From Bordetella sp. H567 (GTDB taxonomy: Bacteria > Pseudomonadota > Gammaproteobacteria > Burkholderiales > Burkholderiaceae_B): a DNA stretch of 64,000 nt. The position numbers and the translations under genes are program-made. Numbering within the stretch: position 1 is the stretch's first letter; every line of letters starts with the position of its first letter. The notes below the pieces were generated by a model. It searched no databases. It was given only the letters and a program-made list of their open reading frames with translations, and was not told the DNA's origin. Shown piece after piece: positions 35,892 to 45,446 of this stretch. Location of the stretch: contig NZ_CP012334.1 of assembly GCF_001704295.1 (NCBI RefSeq), forward strand, positions 4,228,084 through 4,292,083, given 5' to 3'.

Positions 35892-36572
35892 ATGCCGCGC
35901 ACCGAAGCTGTCGTCTTCGATCTATACGGAACGCTGTACGACGTGCATTCGGTCGCGCGGGAATGCGACGCCTGCCATCCCGGCCGCGGCATGGAATTCA
36001 GCATGCTGTGGCGCCAGAAGCAACTGGAATACACGTGGCTGCGCAGTCTGATGGGGCAATACATCCCGTTCGAACAAGCCACGCGGGATGCCCTGGTCTA
36101 TACCTGCCGCGCGCTGAAGGTGGACCCGGATCCGGCGACCCTCGCATCGCTATGCGATGCGTATCTTAAGCTGGCGCCTTACCCGGACGTTCCGGATGTG
36201 CTGCGTCGCCTGAACGCATTGGGGTTGCCGTTGGCGATCCTGTCCAATGGTTCGGTGTTCTCGATCGCCAGCGTGGTGGATGCGTCTGGCCTGAGATCGC
36301 ACTTCTCCCACTTGCTCAGCGTCGAAGCGGTCCGCGTCTACAAGCCGGATTTCCGAGTGTACCGGTTGGCCTGCGAGCAGCTCGGCGTGCCGGCGGACAG
36401 GATCCTGTTCGTGTCCTCCAACGCCTGGGATGCCGCCGGGGCATATCATTTTGGCTTTGATGCATGCTGGGTAAACCGCGACGGCAGGACCTTCGACGAA
36501 TTGGGTGCCGCGCCCCGGGTAATCGGCGGGTTGGACGAGCTGCCCGTCCTGTCGGCCAAAAATAAACCTTGA
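35892..36572 (+). CDS. haloacid dehalogenase type II (HAD superfamily)
   Basis: The 226 residues match L-2-haloacid dehalogenases: nucleophile aspartate in [14 protein letters not shown], the cap-domain [33 protein letters not shown] (motif II serine/asparagine), the lysine in [13 protein letters not shown] and [16 protein letters not shown] with the SSNxWDxxGA signature of true dehalogenases. These hydrolyse 2-haloalkanoic acids to hydroxy acids. It is preceded by the SDR gene, and the cold-shock gene promoter overlaps its stop. Confidence 0.92.
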   Translation: MPRTEAVVFDLYGTLYDVHSVARECDACHPGRGMEFSMLWRQKQLEYTWLRSLMGQYIPFEQATRDALVYTCRALKVDPDPATLASLCDAYLKLAPYPDVPDVLRRLNALGLPLAILSNGSVFSIASVVDASGLRSHFSHLLSVEAVRVYKPDFRVYRLACEQLGVPADRILFVSSNAWDAAGAYHFGFDACWVNRDGRTFDELGAAPRVIGGLDELPVLSAKNKP

Positions 36573-36598
36573 CTTTCCTATATGCCTGCCCTCATAGT
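36569..36598 (+). promoter_or_regulatory. putative sigma-70 promoter of the cold-shock gene
   Basis: TTGACT (36569-36574) and CATAGT (36593-36598) are separated by 18 bases. The -35 overlaps the stop of the dehalogenase gene. Transcription from here would give a leader of about 120 bases with a small CGGACG/CGTCCG hairpin (36695-36708), in keeping with the long leaders of cold-shock mRNAs. Confidence 0.45.
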
Positions 36599-36727
36599 AC
36601 CAGTAGATCCTCAAGTGTTGTGATTCCGTTCGGGTGTGCGTTCCACGTAGTACGCCATCATTGTCCATGTCCTACCTTGATCATCTCTCTCTTTCGGACG
36701 TGCGTCCGTATCTCATCAAGGAACATC

Positions 36728-36931
36728 ATGGAAACTGGCATCGTCAAGTGGTTCAACTCGGAAAAAGGCTTTGGTTTCATCATGCCGGACTCGGGCGGTA
36801 AGGACCTCTTCGCGCATTTCTCCGAAATTCAGGGCAGCGGCCACCGCTCCCTGCAGGAAAACCAGCGCGTGAGCTATATCGCCGGTCAGGGTGCCAAGGG
36901 CCCCCAAGCCACCAAGATCACGCCGCTGTAA
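36728..36931 (+). CDS. cspA: cold-shock protein (CspA family)
   Basis: A 67-residue single cold-shock domain: [20 protein letters not shown] carries the RNP-1 motif and [10 protein letters not shown] the RNP-2-type motif. CspA proteins bind single-stranded RNA and DNA and melt RNA structure in the cytoplasm. ATG 36728 follows AAGGAACATC. A long 5' leader and two hairpins downstream (36941-36960 and the terminator at 36973) frame a monocistronic unit. Which paralogue it is cannot be decided. Confidence 0.95.
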   Translation: METGIVKWFNSEKGFGFIMPDSGGKDLFAHFSEIQGSGHRSLQENQRVSYIAGQGAKGPQATKITPL

Positions 36932-36972
36932 ATGCCTGGTGGGCTGTGTCACCACAGCCCGCAAAGCCAGCA

Positions 36973-37006
36973 AACAAGCCCTCTTCGGAGGGCTTGTTGC
37001 TTTTTC
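36973..37006 (+). terminator. rho-independent terminator of the cold-shock gene
   Basis: AACAAGCCCTC-TTCG-GAGGGCTTGTT is a perfect 11-base-pair stem with a stable TTCG loop, followed by GCTTTTTC. A second hairpin, GGGCTGTG-TCAC-CACAGCCC-like, precedes it at 36941-36960. Confidence 0.9.
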
Positions 37007-37021
37007 AGGCCGTCCGCCGGA

Positions 37022-37993
37022 TCAGTTGGTCACGATGTTGTTCGCCTTGACGACTTCCGTCCAGCGACGGATCTCGGCGTCGATGAAATCGGCGAACTGC
37101 TTAGGCGAGCTGCCCACCGGCACCAGGCCCAGCTTGCCCAGCTGGGTTTTTACATCGTCGCGGGCCAGCACGGCCTGCACGGCGGCATGCAGCTTTTCCA
37201 CCACATCGGCCGGCGTGCGCGCCGGCACCAGGAAGCCGTTCCACTCTTCCACGGCGAAGCCCTTGATGCCGGACTCGGCGACAGTCGGTACATTGGGCAA
37301 CTCGGACATGCGCTGCGGCGAGGTCACCGCCAGCGCCTTGAGCTGGCCGCCGGTGATGTAGCCCAGACTGGAGGCCGCGTTGGCAAAGTACGTGTTCACC
37401 TGGCCGCTGATCACGTCGACCAGCGCCGGCGCCCCGCCCTTGTAGGGAATGTGCACGATGTCGATGCCGGTATCCTTCTTCAGCAGCTCCCCCGCCATCT
37501 GGGCCAGGCTGCCCGGTCCGTAGGACGCGAACGTGTACTTACCGGGTTCGGCCTTCGCGGCCTTGATGAAGTCGCCCAGCGAATTGAAGGGCGAATTCTT
37601 GGCCACCACCATGATGTTGGGCACACGTACGGCCTGCGAGACCGGGATGAAATCCTTCCTGGCGTCATAGGGCAGCTTGCGCAACGCCGGATTGATGGCG
37701 AATGCCGAGGCGTCGTACAGCACCGTATAGCCGTCCGGCGACGAACGCGCCACCAAGGCCGCTCCGATGGAACCGCTGGCGCCGCTCTTGTTGTCGATGA
37801 CGATCGCCTGGCCTAGTTGCTCGCTCAAGGCCTTGGCGATGATGCGCGCCGCGTTGTCGGCCCCGCCCCCGGCCGCGTAGGGAACCACCAGGGTGATGGT
37901 CTGGCTGGGATAGCCGGCCGCCAGCACCGGCGCGCCGGCCAGCACGGCGCAGAGGGCCAGGCTGGCCTTCATCAAATTACGTCGAATCGTCAT
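37022..37993 (-). CDS. Bug-family periplasmic solute-binding protein
   Basis: A 323-residue Bug receptor: signal MTIRRNLMKASLALCAVLAG (cut near VLA-AGYPS), then QTITLVVPYAAGGGADNAAR, DNKSGASGSIGAALVARS and IPYKGGAPALVDVISG. ATG 37993 with AGAGG upstream is preferred; an in-frame start at 38074 would add 27 residues that overlap the divergent control region. The MFS gene is divergent. No enzyme genes are linked, so the ligand is not predictable. Confidence 0.94.
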   Translation of the reverse strand: MTIRRNLMKASLALCAVLAGAPVLAAGYPSQTITLVVPYAAGGGADNAARIIAKALSEQLGQAIVIDNKSGASGSIGAALVARSSPDGYTVLYDASAFAINPALRKLPYDARKDFIPVSQAVRVPNIMVVAKNSPFNSLGDFIKAAKAEPGKYTFASYGPGSLAQMAGELLKKDTGIDIVHIPYKGGAPALVDVISGQVNTYFANAASSLGYITGGQLKALAVTSPQRMSELPNVPTVAESGIKGFAVEEWNGFLVPARTPADVVEKLHAAVQAVLARDDVKTQLGKLGLVPVGSSPKQFADFIDAEIRRWTEVVKANNIVTN

Positions 37994-38125
37994 GTCTACC
38001 TCTACTCCCACTCGGGATGGAAAATCTTGGGGGGTTGTCGTTATAGCGGATTGCACTGCGTCCAGGCAAAACATACCGCGCAGCGCGGTGCGCCGGCTTT
38101 ATGGCTACAATGCGTCCTCCTTACC

Positions 38126-39412
38126 ATGTCCACTTCCCCCACCTCTTCCGCACCGCTGCTTACCCCAGGCAGGGAACGCACCCTGCTGTGGCTCCTGGCC
38201 CTGACCCAGTTCACCATCGTCGTGGACTTCATGGTGATGATGCCGCTGGGTCCGCAGATCATGCAGGCCTTCACGATCAGCCCTGCGGCCTTCGCGGCCG
38301 CTGTCTCCGCTTATTCCTGGTGTGCGGGCATTTCGGGCCTGCTGGCGGCCACCTACATCGACCGCTTCGATCGCCGCAAGATGCTGCTGGCGGTCTACGC
38401 CCTATTCGCGCTGTCCAACCTGGTCTGTGCGCTGGCCACCAGCTACCACGCCCTGCTGCTGTCCCGCGCCTTCGCCGGCCTGACCGGCGGCGTGCTGGGA
38501 TCGCTGGTGCTGGCCATCATTGGCGACGTCATCCCGGCGCAGCGCCGGGGCACGGCCATGGGCGTGGTCATGACCTCGTTCTCGCTGGCCGCCGTGGCCG
38601 GGGTACCGCTGGGCGTGGTGCTGGGCGCGCACTTCGGCTGGAGCTCACCCTTCTTCGAACTGGTACTGCTGTCGGCCGTGATCTGGGCCGGCGTCTGGAA
38701 GGTGGTGCCTACCCTGAAGGCACATATCCGCGTTCCGCCCGTGCCGCTGTCGCGCACGCTGCCCGACCTGTGGTCCCTGATACGCGAACCCGCGCACTTG
38801 CGGGGCTATGCGCTGACGGCGCTCGTCATGGGCGCGCACATGATGATCGTGCCCTTCATCTCGCCCGCCTTCGTCGGCAACCTGGGCGTGCAGCCGGAAG
38901 ATATCTCGCTGATCTACATGGCCGGCGGCTTTGCCACCTTCTTCAGTTCGCGCACGGTCGGGCGGCTGGCGGACCGCTTCGGCACTCGCAAGGTATTCTG
39001 CGCGGCAGCGCTGGCCTCGGTGCCGCCGGTGTTGTTCATCACGCACCTGCCGCAACTGCCGTTGTGGGCCTTGATCGTCTTCTTTCCGTTCTTCCTGGTG
39101 ACCGCGAACTCGCGGATGATCCCGGTCCAGGCGCTGCTGACGACGGTACCGGAACCCCACCGGCGCGGCGCGTTCATGAGCGTGAATTCAGCGGTCCAGC
39201 AGATCGCCACGGGCACAGGCGCATGGATTGGCGGCTTGATGCTGACCACCTCCCCAACCGGCCGCATCTCGGGTTACGGCATCAACGGCTGGCTCTGCTG
39301 TGCGGGTATCGTTTTCGCGATGTGGTGGTCGGGAAAGGTGCGGTCCCATGCCGTGGACGCACCGCCGGCCGGCGGGCGAGCGCTGGCGTCGGACGCGGCG
39401 ATAGACGCGTAG
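38126..39412 (+). CDS. MFS transporter (DHA1-type)
   Basis: The 428 residues make 12 membrane spans. The N-half has LTQFTIVVDFMVMMPLGPQI and the loop AATYIDRFDRRKMLLAVYAL, where the usual motif-A Gly is replaced, followed by SRAFAGLTGGVLGSLVLAII. The C-half has VGRLADRFGTRKVFCAAALA. It resembles drug/proton or sugar-efflux DHA1 carriers of the inner membrane. ATG 38126 is chosen because the first helix begins about 22 residues later; the ribosome site is weak. Divergent from a Bug gene. The substrate is unknown. Confidence 0.88.
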   Translation: MSTSPTSSAPLLTPGRERTLLWLLALTQFTIVVDFMVMMPLGPQIMQAFTISPAAFAAAVSAYSWCAGISGLLAATYIDRFDRRKMLLAVYALFALSNLVCALATSYHALLLSRAFAGLTGGVLGSLVLAIIGDVIPAQRRGTAMGVVMTSFSLAAVAGVPLGVVLGAHFGWSSPFFELVLLSAVIWAGVWKVVPTLKAHIRVPPVPLSRTLPDLWSLIREPAHLRGYALTALVMGAHMMIVPFISPAFVGNLGVQPEDISLIYMAGGFATFFSSRTVGRLADRFGTRKVFCAAALASVPPVLFITHLPQLPLWALIVFFPFFLVTANSRMIPVQALLTTVPEPHRRGAFMSVNSAVQQIATGTGAWIGGLMLTTSPTGRISGYGINGWLCCAGIVFAMWWSGKVRSHAVDAPPAGGRALASDAAIDA

Positions 39413-39418
39413 GCATGC

Positions 39419-39438
39419 ATGGCGCCAAGGGGCGCCAT
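39419..39438. other. hairpin after the MFS gene
   Basis: ATGGCGCC-AAGG-GGCGCCAT is a perfect 8-base-pair stem seven bases past the MFS stop. It has no following T-run, so it may protect the mRNA end or weakly terminate. Confidence 0.4.
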
Positions 39439-39583
39439 CATCGGGGCGGGCTCCGCGGCCTTTGCCGTGCCCGGAATCGACCCGATTCATTCGATCGCGC
39501 TATCCATAAGAAGCTTGGAACGACCGTCCACGATGCTTACGATAGGAGAGCCCCCCTCGGGGCCCCGATTCGAGGAGCGAACC

Positions 39584-39931
39584 ATGGATACCAGCCGCCT
39601 AGTCGCAATCGCTTTACTGGCCACCACCACCCTGATCAGCGCCGAGTCCAGCGTAGCGGGGGACAACGATCCCCCTCATTCGTCCGGCGCGGGCTGGCGG
39701 CATCCGATGATGGGCGCCGGCCCTGCCATGGACCGGGAGGCCGCGGGACACGGGATGTCCGGCTGTCCCATGGGCCCCATGGGGTTCGCGGCGCTGCCGC
39801 CGGGCAACGAGAAGATCGCGATGGAGATGCATGGCGAAATGATGAAGGCGATGGGGGAAATCCTGCTCAAATACGCCGACAAGATAGAAACCCCTCCCGC
39901 CATGCCTCCCTCGGCCTCACCGGGGAAATAG
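39584..39931 (+). CDS. small exported Met/Gly-rich protein of unknown function
   Basis: A 115-residue protein. Residues 1-25 (MDTSRLVAIALLATTTLISA) form a signal peptide. The mature part contains GWRHPMMGAGPAMD and GHGMSGCPMGPMGF, rich in Met, His and Gly with a single Cys, then a helical MEMHGEMMKAMGEILLKYAD. GAGGAGCG eight bases before ATG 39584 decides the start. Met/His-rich periplasmic peptides often bind copper or silver, but no metal-resistance genes are beside it, so this is only a suggestion. Confidence 0.7.
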   Translation: MDTSRLVAIALLATTTLISAESSVAGDNDPPHSSGAGWRHPMMGAGPAMDREAAGHGMSGCPMGPMGFAALPPGNEKIAMEMHGEMMKAMGEILLKYADKIETPPAMPPSASPGK

Positions 39932-39952
39932 GGCGCCGCCCCTGCATTACCG

Positions 39953-41140
39953 TTACGAGGGACACCCCGATCCGCTGTGCCGGGCGACGGCCGGGAATTC
40001 CCCGAGCGTATTGCCCGCCTGCCTGCGGATTGTTTCCGCCAGATCCGGCGTCGGATGCTGATAACCGTAGCAGTACGGAGGGGCCGGCACCTGCTCGGGA
40101 CGGTAGTCCTGCAGCACGGGTTTCGCGTCGCCCAGGTAAAGATTGTCCTTCAAGCGCAAAAATGCCTTGAACTCCTGCTTGTAGCCATACTGACCCTTTG
40201 ATTTCTCGTAGTTGCGACGATCGGAATCGCCGTTGTCCAGCGCGCTTTTCTTGGGGGCATCCTGGATATAGCGGCAGTAGTTCACGTTGATGCCCTCGAC
40301 CGTCGGAAAGAACTCGGGCTCCACACACTTGCGCTGCGATACGTTGCTGAACATGTTTCCTTCGACCAGCGCACGCGCCTCCAGGCTGAAACTCATGCCG
40401 TAGAAATCCCAGTTCTCCAAGAGGTTGTTGAACAGGTGGAACGTCCCGAATTGCGCCCTTGGATTGCGTTGCACCGTATTCAGGAAATAGTTGTGGTGCA
40501 GGGTCACCCGCGCGATGGAATCCCGGCCGTAGTTCTGGAAAAGGTTTTTCGACGTTATGTTGTTGAGCAACATGACCTTGTCGGAATCATGAAATTTCGT
40601 CCACGAAACCGTGACGTCGGTCGAACCGTTCTTCACATTGAGCAGCCGATCAGAGAATCGCGACAGATCGAGATGGTCCACCCAGACATCCTGACTGCCA
40701 TTGGCCACATTCACGGCCTGGGTGAGCCGGCTGAATCGCCCGTCTATCGTCAGATGCGTGAGGATGACGTTCCTGCTGCCGTATATCCCCAACCCATCGT
40801 CGATCAAGGTGATGTGCTTGCCCCGTCCATCGATCGTGATGTTCGATGGCACGCGGATCTGCGACGCCAGCACGATGGTCATGTCGGACGCAAAGCGGAT
40901 CCACGTGGGCCCTTGGGCATGCTTGAGCGCCGCGCGCAATGTTCCCGGCCCCGCGTCCTTGTCGGATGTGACCTCGACGAACCGACCGCCGAGGCCGCCC
41001 GTGGCCTTTGCGCCGTAGCCTTCGCGTTGTTGCAGGAGTGACGAGACACTCGGACAATGCTCGTCCGCGATATTGCAGGAATCGCTCGCGGCGGCCACGC
41101 CGCCATACACCACCGCCAGGGCAAGAAGCCAGCGCATCAT
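39953..41140 (-). CDS. PL1-type pectate-lyase-family protein; probable capsule (Vi) lyase
   Basis: This 395-residue exported protein (signal MMRWLLALAVVYGGVAAA) has the right-handed beta-helix of polysaccharide lyase family 1: RFVEVTSDKDAGPGTLRAAL, SNITIDGRGKHITLIDDGLG, VWVDHLDLSRFSDRLLNV, VTVSWTKFHDSDKVMLL and VTLHHNYFLNTVQRNPRAQF, the last holding the catalytic arginine. PL1 enzymes cleave alpha-1,4-galacturonan by beta-elimination. As last gene of a Vi-type operon whose product is alpha-1,4-linked GalNAc-uronic acid, it most likely cleaves the capsule itself in the periplasm. AAGGAG fixes the ATG at 41140. I recall a Vi lyase being described in a related Achromobacter locus, but cannot verify this here. 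Confidence 0.88.
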   Translation of the reverse strand: MMRWLLALAVVYGGVAAASDSCNIADEHCPSVSSLLQQREGYGAKATGGLGGRFVEVTSDKDAGPGTLRAALKHAQGPTWIRFASDMTIVLASQIRVPSNITIDGRGKHITLIDDGLGIYGSRNVILTHLTIDGRFSRLTQAVNVANGSQDVWVDHLDLSRFSDRLLNVKNGSTDVTVSWTKFHDSDKVMLLNNITSKNLFQNYGRDSIARVTLHHNYFLNTVQRNPRAQFGTFHLFNNLLENWDFYGMSFSLEARALVEGNMFSNVSQRKCVEPEFFPTVEGINVNYCRYIQDAPKKSALDNGDSDRRNYEKSKGQYGYKQEFKAFLRLKDNLYLGDAKPVLQDYRPEQVPAPPYCYGYQHPTPDLAETIRRQAGNTLGEFPAVARHSGSGCPS

Positions 41141-41151
41141 ATCCATCTCCT

Positions 41152-42240
41152 TCAGGCCGACACCGGGGCAGTGAGAAAGGCGATATACCACGGCAGCGCT
41201 TCTTCCATCCCGCGCCGCAGATCCACCAGCGGAACGTACCCGATGCCGGTCTTCGCCTTGGATACGTCGGCTTGCGAATGCCGCACGTCGCCCTCACGAA
41301 ACGGCTTGTATGCCGGCGACAGCACATACTCGAAACCATGCGGCACCAAGCCGTCGCGAATGATGCCGAAAAGGTCGTTGAGCGTCGTGCGTCCCCCGAC
41401 GGCGACGTTATACACCTGGCTTGCGCCAGCCTCCTGGCGCAATGCCGCGCGCAGGTTCGCTTGCACGACATTGCCCACGAAGCAGAAATCGCGGCTGGTT
41501 TCACCGTCGCCGTTAATCTGGACGGGCCCGCCCTCGATGATGGAGGAAATCCATTTCGGGATCACGGCCGCATAGGCGCCGTTCGGGTCCTGGCGCGGCC
41601 CGAAGACATTGAAGTAGCGCAGGCCCGTGGAGGAGAATCCGTAGGTGCGACAAAACACATCGGCATAGATCTCATCGAAAAGCTTGGTGGCTGCATAGGG
41701 GGACAAGGGTTTACCGATACGGTCCTCGCGCTTGGGCAGATTGGGTTCGTCGCCGTAGGTGGAACTGGATGCGGCATAGACGAAGCCCCGGATGGACGCC
41801 CGCCGCGCCGCGTCCAGCATATTCAGGAATCCCGACACATTGACCTCATGCGTCGTCAACGGGTCCTTCACCGAGCGCGGAACGGAGCCCAGCGCCGCCT
41901 GATGCAGCACGTAGTCGACTTGCGCGACGGCCCGTTCGCACGCAGCCATGTCCCGGATGTCCGCCTCGTGCATCGTGAAGCGCGACCAGCAGCTGTCTCC
42001 GACATTCTTGCGGACCTCCTCCAGGTTGCGCCGGTGTCCCGTCGAGAAATTGTCCAAGCCGTGCACGTCCTGCCCGAGGAGCAGCAAGGTTTCCACGAGA
42101 TTGGAGCCGATGAAGCCGGCGGCGCCGGTCACCAGCCAGCGGCGGCGCTGCGCGCGCAATTCATCGCGAAGCTCACGCTGCGTCTTGTCGCGCAGCCAAG
42201 AGGGCATTGCCATATCCCGTTCGGGTTTGGTCGATTTCAT
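41152..42240 (-). CDS. tviC: UDP-GlcNAcA 4-epimerase, TviC/WbpP family
   Basis: A 362-residue extended SDR epimerase: NAD motif [17 protein letters not shown] at about 37, [17 protein letters not shown], the catalytic [13 protein letters not shown] (YxxxK) and [20 protein letters not shown], closest to TviC/WbpP-type 4-epimerases of UDP-GlcNAc and its uronic acid. In Vi synthesis it turns UDP-GlcNAcA into UDP-GalNAcA. ATG 42240 follows AGGAG at about ten bases. In the Salmonella locus tviC follows tviB; here it has moved to the far end after vexE, 13 bases behind it, and the lyase gene follows after 11. Confidence 0.92.
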   Translation of the reverse strand: MKSTKPERDMAMPSWLRDKTQRELRDELRAQRRRWLVTGAAGFIGSNLVETLLLLGQDVHGLDNFSTGHRRNLEEVRKNVGDSCWSRFTMHEADIRDMAACERAVAQVDYVLHQAALGSVPRSVKDPLTTHEVNVSGFLNMLDAARRASIRGFVYAASSSTYGDEPNLPKREDRIGKPLSPYAATKLFDEIYADVFCRTYGFSSTGLRYFNVFGPRQDPNGAYAAVIPKWISSIIEGGPVQINGDGETSRDFCFVGNVVQANLRAALRQEAGASQVYNVAVGGRTTLNDLFGIIRDGLVPHGFEYVLSPAYKPFREGDVRHSQADVSKAKTGIGYVPLVDLRRGMEEALPWYIAFLTAPVSA

Positions 42241-42253
42241 CAGATCTACACTC

Positions 42254-44158
42254 CTATTGCTGCGCGGAACGATCCGCAGGCTTTACATGGCGCCAGATTC
42301 CCCCGCTCAAGCGCAGGTTTTCCGGAGGGCCGGCCAGGTGCTCCCTGAGCCGTTCGAAGTAGGCGCGCTGCCATCGCAGCGAATACGCGTCGGCGTCCTC
42401 GCCCGGTTCGACCGCGGGCAGCATTTCCAGGGTGAAGGCGACGCGGCCGTTCTCCCACCGAGGGGCGTAGAAAACCGAAGGCACGCCCAGGCGGTGCGCC
42501 ATATGGGAAGCAAAACTCGAATACGTCACTTCCTGCCCTTCGAAGGTGGTTCGCGGCGCAGCCGGATTCGCCGCACCATCAATGGCCAGACACAGCACGT
42601 AGCCCGATCCGAGCGCACGCAGGCAGGCCTTGGCGACCTGGGCTTCGGTCTGGTCGGCGGTGGATATCAAGGCCGCGGAGTAGCTGGCCCGGGCGATGTT
42701 CGGCGCGGTCGCGAGCCAGCGCGACGGGATGCCGACCAGTTCCAAGGCCATCAGCCCGGCATACATGGGACCGACGTGGGCCGTGGCCACCACGACGCCT
42801 CGCCCGGATGCAAGCAAGGGCGCGAAGAAACGCTCGCCGGCATCAAGATCGCCCAGCACCTGCATTGCCTCCTCGACCCGCTCCTCGCGGCATTCGATCC
42901 AATCGAACAGGAGGTGATCCACCAGATGGCCCCAGCGGGCCGCGCGCTCCCATTGCGCGCGATCGATATCGGGACCACGGCGCAGCGACCACGCCCAATC
43001 GAGGCGCGCCTGGGGTATTGGCGCGGTGTCGAGCCGTTCCTCCAGTTCGGCCAAGGCCTGCTGGAAGGTGTCGGGAAGCCGCGCGTCCCGTTTCGACAAG
43101 TATTGGCGATATAGCGCTTCAGCTTCCTGCTTGCGGCCTGCCTGGGAAAGCGCCGCGATGGCGGATCGCTGCCAGAGCAGCTTTTCGGGGGATTTATCCA
43201 GCACATGCAGCAGCTGATCGGCGGCCTCGGCGTACTGCTGCGAATAGCGCAACGCGCGCGCGTAGAGTATTCGGGTCTGCTCCAGTTCCGGTGCAAGATC
43301 GGTGGCCTGCTTGAGCGGCGCGACCGCGTCCTTGTAACGTCCGCCGCGCAGCAAGGTTTCGCCGTAAAGCGACAGCACTCTCACGTCCGACGGCGACATC
43401 TTCAAGGCGGCCTCGAAATGCGCCAGGGCATGCACCTTGCGATCCTCTTCCGACCCCCGCTGAAGATGCGACATGCCCAGGTAGGTACGCAAGCTGGTGC
43501 AATCGTGCCCGGCGCGCAATGCCGCGTCGCCAAGGCGGATCGCGGCCTCCGCCCGACAATCCTCGAACAAGGCACGCACGGCCATTGCCGCCACGCGCTC
43601 GCTAGGCAGTTTGTCCACGTCCAGGACCGCCGCCATGCGCGCCGCGTCGGCCGTATCCCCATTGCGGATGAATGCCAACATCCAGAAATGCGCCTGCCCG
43701 GGTTCGCTTGCCACCGTGTCGGCGGTCGCGCGAGCGATGGCCGCGGCATCCGACACCTGCCCGGCCTGCAGCCGCAATTGGATACGCGCGGCATGCAGCG
43801 CCACCGCATCCGGCTCGATCCCGGCAGCGGCATCCGCCTGGGCGATGGCCCGTTCCCACTGCTCCGTTCGTCCCAGCAGGCTGGCGAGCAAGCGCCGATC
43901 TTCGACGCGGGATGGATAGGCCTGCACGAGCACCTCGAGCGCGGCGATTGCCGGTGCGAACGCGCCCTCTCGCACGAAAGGAGAAACCAGCAATCGCCGG
44001 ACATCCCGCCCGCCATCGGCGGCTCGGACCAGTGCCGCATCCAAACTGGCCATCTCGCATGCCGGGTCCGCCGCGGATCGGATACTGCCGATGACGTCGA
44101 GCAGCCGGGTGGTGGCCTCGCGCGACGTGCCGTGACGATCTATCGTCATATCAACCAT
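42254..44158 (-). CDS. vexE: VexE-like TPR/acyltransferase for the capsule lipid terminus
   Basis: A 634-residue two-part protein. Residues about 50-330 are tetratricopeptide-like helical repeats ([40 protein letters not shown]). Residues about 380-600 resemble an LpxL-type acyltransferase with the active histidine in [15 protein letters not shown]. In Salmonella VexE is needed to add the reducing-end lipid that anchors Vi. The length is close to the Salmonella protein, by memory. It overlaps the vexD stop by 8 bases, with AAGGGGG eight bases before ATG 44158; a second ATG is three codons in. Confidence 0.88.
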   Translation of the reverse strand: MVDMTIDRHGTSREATTRLLDVIGSIRSAADPACEMASLDAALVRAADGGRDVRRLLVSPFVREGAFAPAIAALEVLVQAYPSRVEDRRLLASLLGRTEQWERAIAQADAAAGIEPDAVALHAARIQLRLQAGQVSDAAAIARATADTVASEPGQAHFWMLAFIRNGDTADAARMAAVLDVDKLPSERVAAMAVRALFEDCRAEAAIRLGDAALRAGHDCTSLRTYLGMSHLQRGSEEDRKVHALAHFEAALKMSPSDVRVLSLYGETLLRGGRYKDAVAPLKQATDLAPELEQTRILYARALRYSQQYAEAADQLLHVLDKSPEKLLWQRSAIAALSQAGRKQEAEALYRQYLSKRDARLPDTFQQALAELEERLDTAPIPQARLDWAWSLRRGPDIDRAQWERAARWGHLVDHLLFDWIECREERVEEAMQVLGDLDAGERFFAPLLASGRGVVVATAHVGPMYAGLMALELVGIPSRWLATAPNIARASYSAALISTADQTEAQVAKACLRALGSGYVLCLAIDGAANPAAPRTTFEGQEVTYSSFASHMAHRLGVPSVFYAPRWENGRVAFTLEMLPAVEPGEDADAYSLRWQRAYFERLREHLAGPPENLRLSGGIWRHVKPADRSAQQ

Positions 44159-45446
44159 GACGCAGCCCCCTTAACAAAGCCAAGGCAACGCGAACGATGA
44201 ACATCAGCACGAAACCGATGGCCAGCGCCTCCAATAGCAGCGTCCTCAGGCGCGGGCTGCTGGGCCGGTCCGTGGGAACCGGTTGCGCGATGATGGACAA
44301 ATACCGCTGCAAGCGCAGGGCGTCCACCATGGCTTGCTGATACGACTGCTGTGCCAAGGTCAGATTGGAATCCGCGAAAGCCTGGGCATTCCTGAGCGCT
44401 TCGTATGATTTGAGTTGCCGCGCTTCCGTATTGCCCTCGCCACTGAGGCGATGGCGTACTGCCACGATCCTTTTCTGCAAGGCGGCGACCTGCATCTGGG
44501 CAGGCTTGAGCATGGGATGGTCCTTGTTGCCCAGCGCGCGGATCTTGTCAAGACTGATCTGGGCGTTACTGAGTTCTCCTTCAAGCTGGCCGGAGAGATT
44601 CAGCAGCATCGCGACAGAAGCGGTGGGGTCGATATTGCCGTGGGACGTCCGCCAGGCGGTCAGCGCATCCCTGGCCTCGAGCGCCTTCTGCTCCGCAAGC
44701 CTGACCGACTCCTGGCTGACCTTCAGCTTGTCGGACACGCCCTTCTCGTTCAACCGGCTCACGAAGTCTTCCGCCAGGCCGATCAGCGCCTTGGACAGGA
44801 TCGCCGCGTCATCGGGGGAAAACGCGCTGACGCGCAGCACGTCGATCTGCTCCAGCACGTTGAAAGACACTTTGACCGACGCCTGGTAGGCGCGGTACAG
44901 ATCGTCCTCGCTGGCGTCTTCATCAAGGCGATTGGCCGGGTCCAACCCGTCATGGACCAGGTACCGGCGCAATCCCACTTTCTGGTCGAGCTGCCGCATG
45001 CAGTCGCGCGATTTCAGGAAATCGCTGACCGCCCATCCGTCCACGAATCCGCCAAGCATCCCCGACATGCTCCCCGTGGTCAGCAAACTGGCCGCGCCGG
45101 CGCCCGGCGCCTGCTGCCCGGAGCCCGACTGCACGAAGAATCGCGACTCCGCTTCATACCGGGGGGTAGCGACCGAAAGCGCATAGACCAGCGCGAACGC
45201 GACCGGCATGACCACGATGACCGCGTTGATCCAGCGGTGACGGCGGCGCTCGCGCAAGGCCGCCTGCCGGTCCCGGACGCGGCGCTCAATCTCGGACCCG
45301 CTATCAGAGGCCAAGCTGGCTGTCTCCGAAACCGCTTCCGAAGGCGTCTTCGCCTGCGCTGCCCGATTCGCTTCTGGATCGTCGGGGCGGGAACTTGCGG
45401 ATGCACTGGTCGAGGTCATCTTCGATTCTGAGCGTGCTTCCTTCAT
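44151..45446 (-). CDS. vexD: VexD/KpsE-like polysaccharide co-polymerase (inner-membrane exporter subunit)
   Basis: The 431 residues have a Ser/Glu-rich cytoplasmic start, a membrane helix (WINAVIVVMPVAFALVYALS) at about 75, then a long periplasmic part starting TPRYEAESRFFVQSGSG, with coiled-coil in the 240-370 region, and a second helix LEALAIGFVLMFIVRVALAL near the end. This is the layout of KpsE/BexC/VexD proteins that bridge the ABC exporter to the outer-membrane channel. The ATG at 45446 lies 143 bases inside the end of vexC; the first 45 residues are therefore encoded in the overlap. ATG 45419 would shorten this by 9 residues. Confidence 0.9.
   Translation of the reverse strand: MKEARSESKMTSTSASASSRPDDPEANRAAQAKTPSEAVSETASLASDSGSEIERRVRDRQAALRERRRHRWINAVIVVMPVAFALVYALSVATPRYEAESRFFVQSGSGQQAPGAGAASLLTTGSMSGMLGGFVDGWAVSDFLKSRDCMRQLDQKVGLRRYLVHDGLDPANRLDEDASEDDLYRAYQASVKVSFNVLEQIDVLRVSAFSPDDAAILSKALIGLAEDFVSRLNEKGVSDKLKVSQESVRLAEQKALEARDALTAWRTSHGNIDPTASVAMLLNLSGQLEGELSNAQISLDKIRALGNKDHPMLKPAQMQVAALQKRIVAVRHRLSGEGNTEARQLKSYEALRNAQAFADSNLTLAQQSYQQAMVDALRLQRYLSIIAQPVPTDRPSSPRLRTLLLEALAIGFVLMFIVRVALALLRGLRHG

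Noticed and set aside
38101-40170. 689-codon frame overlapping the MFS gene, the Met-rich gene and part of the lyase
   Set aside because: It crosses three genes and reads as Arg/Gly/His low complexity; the true frames have membrane spans and a signal peptide.
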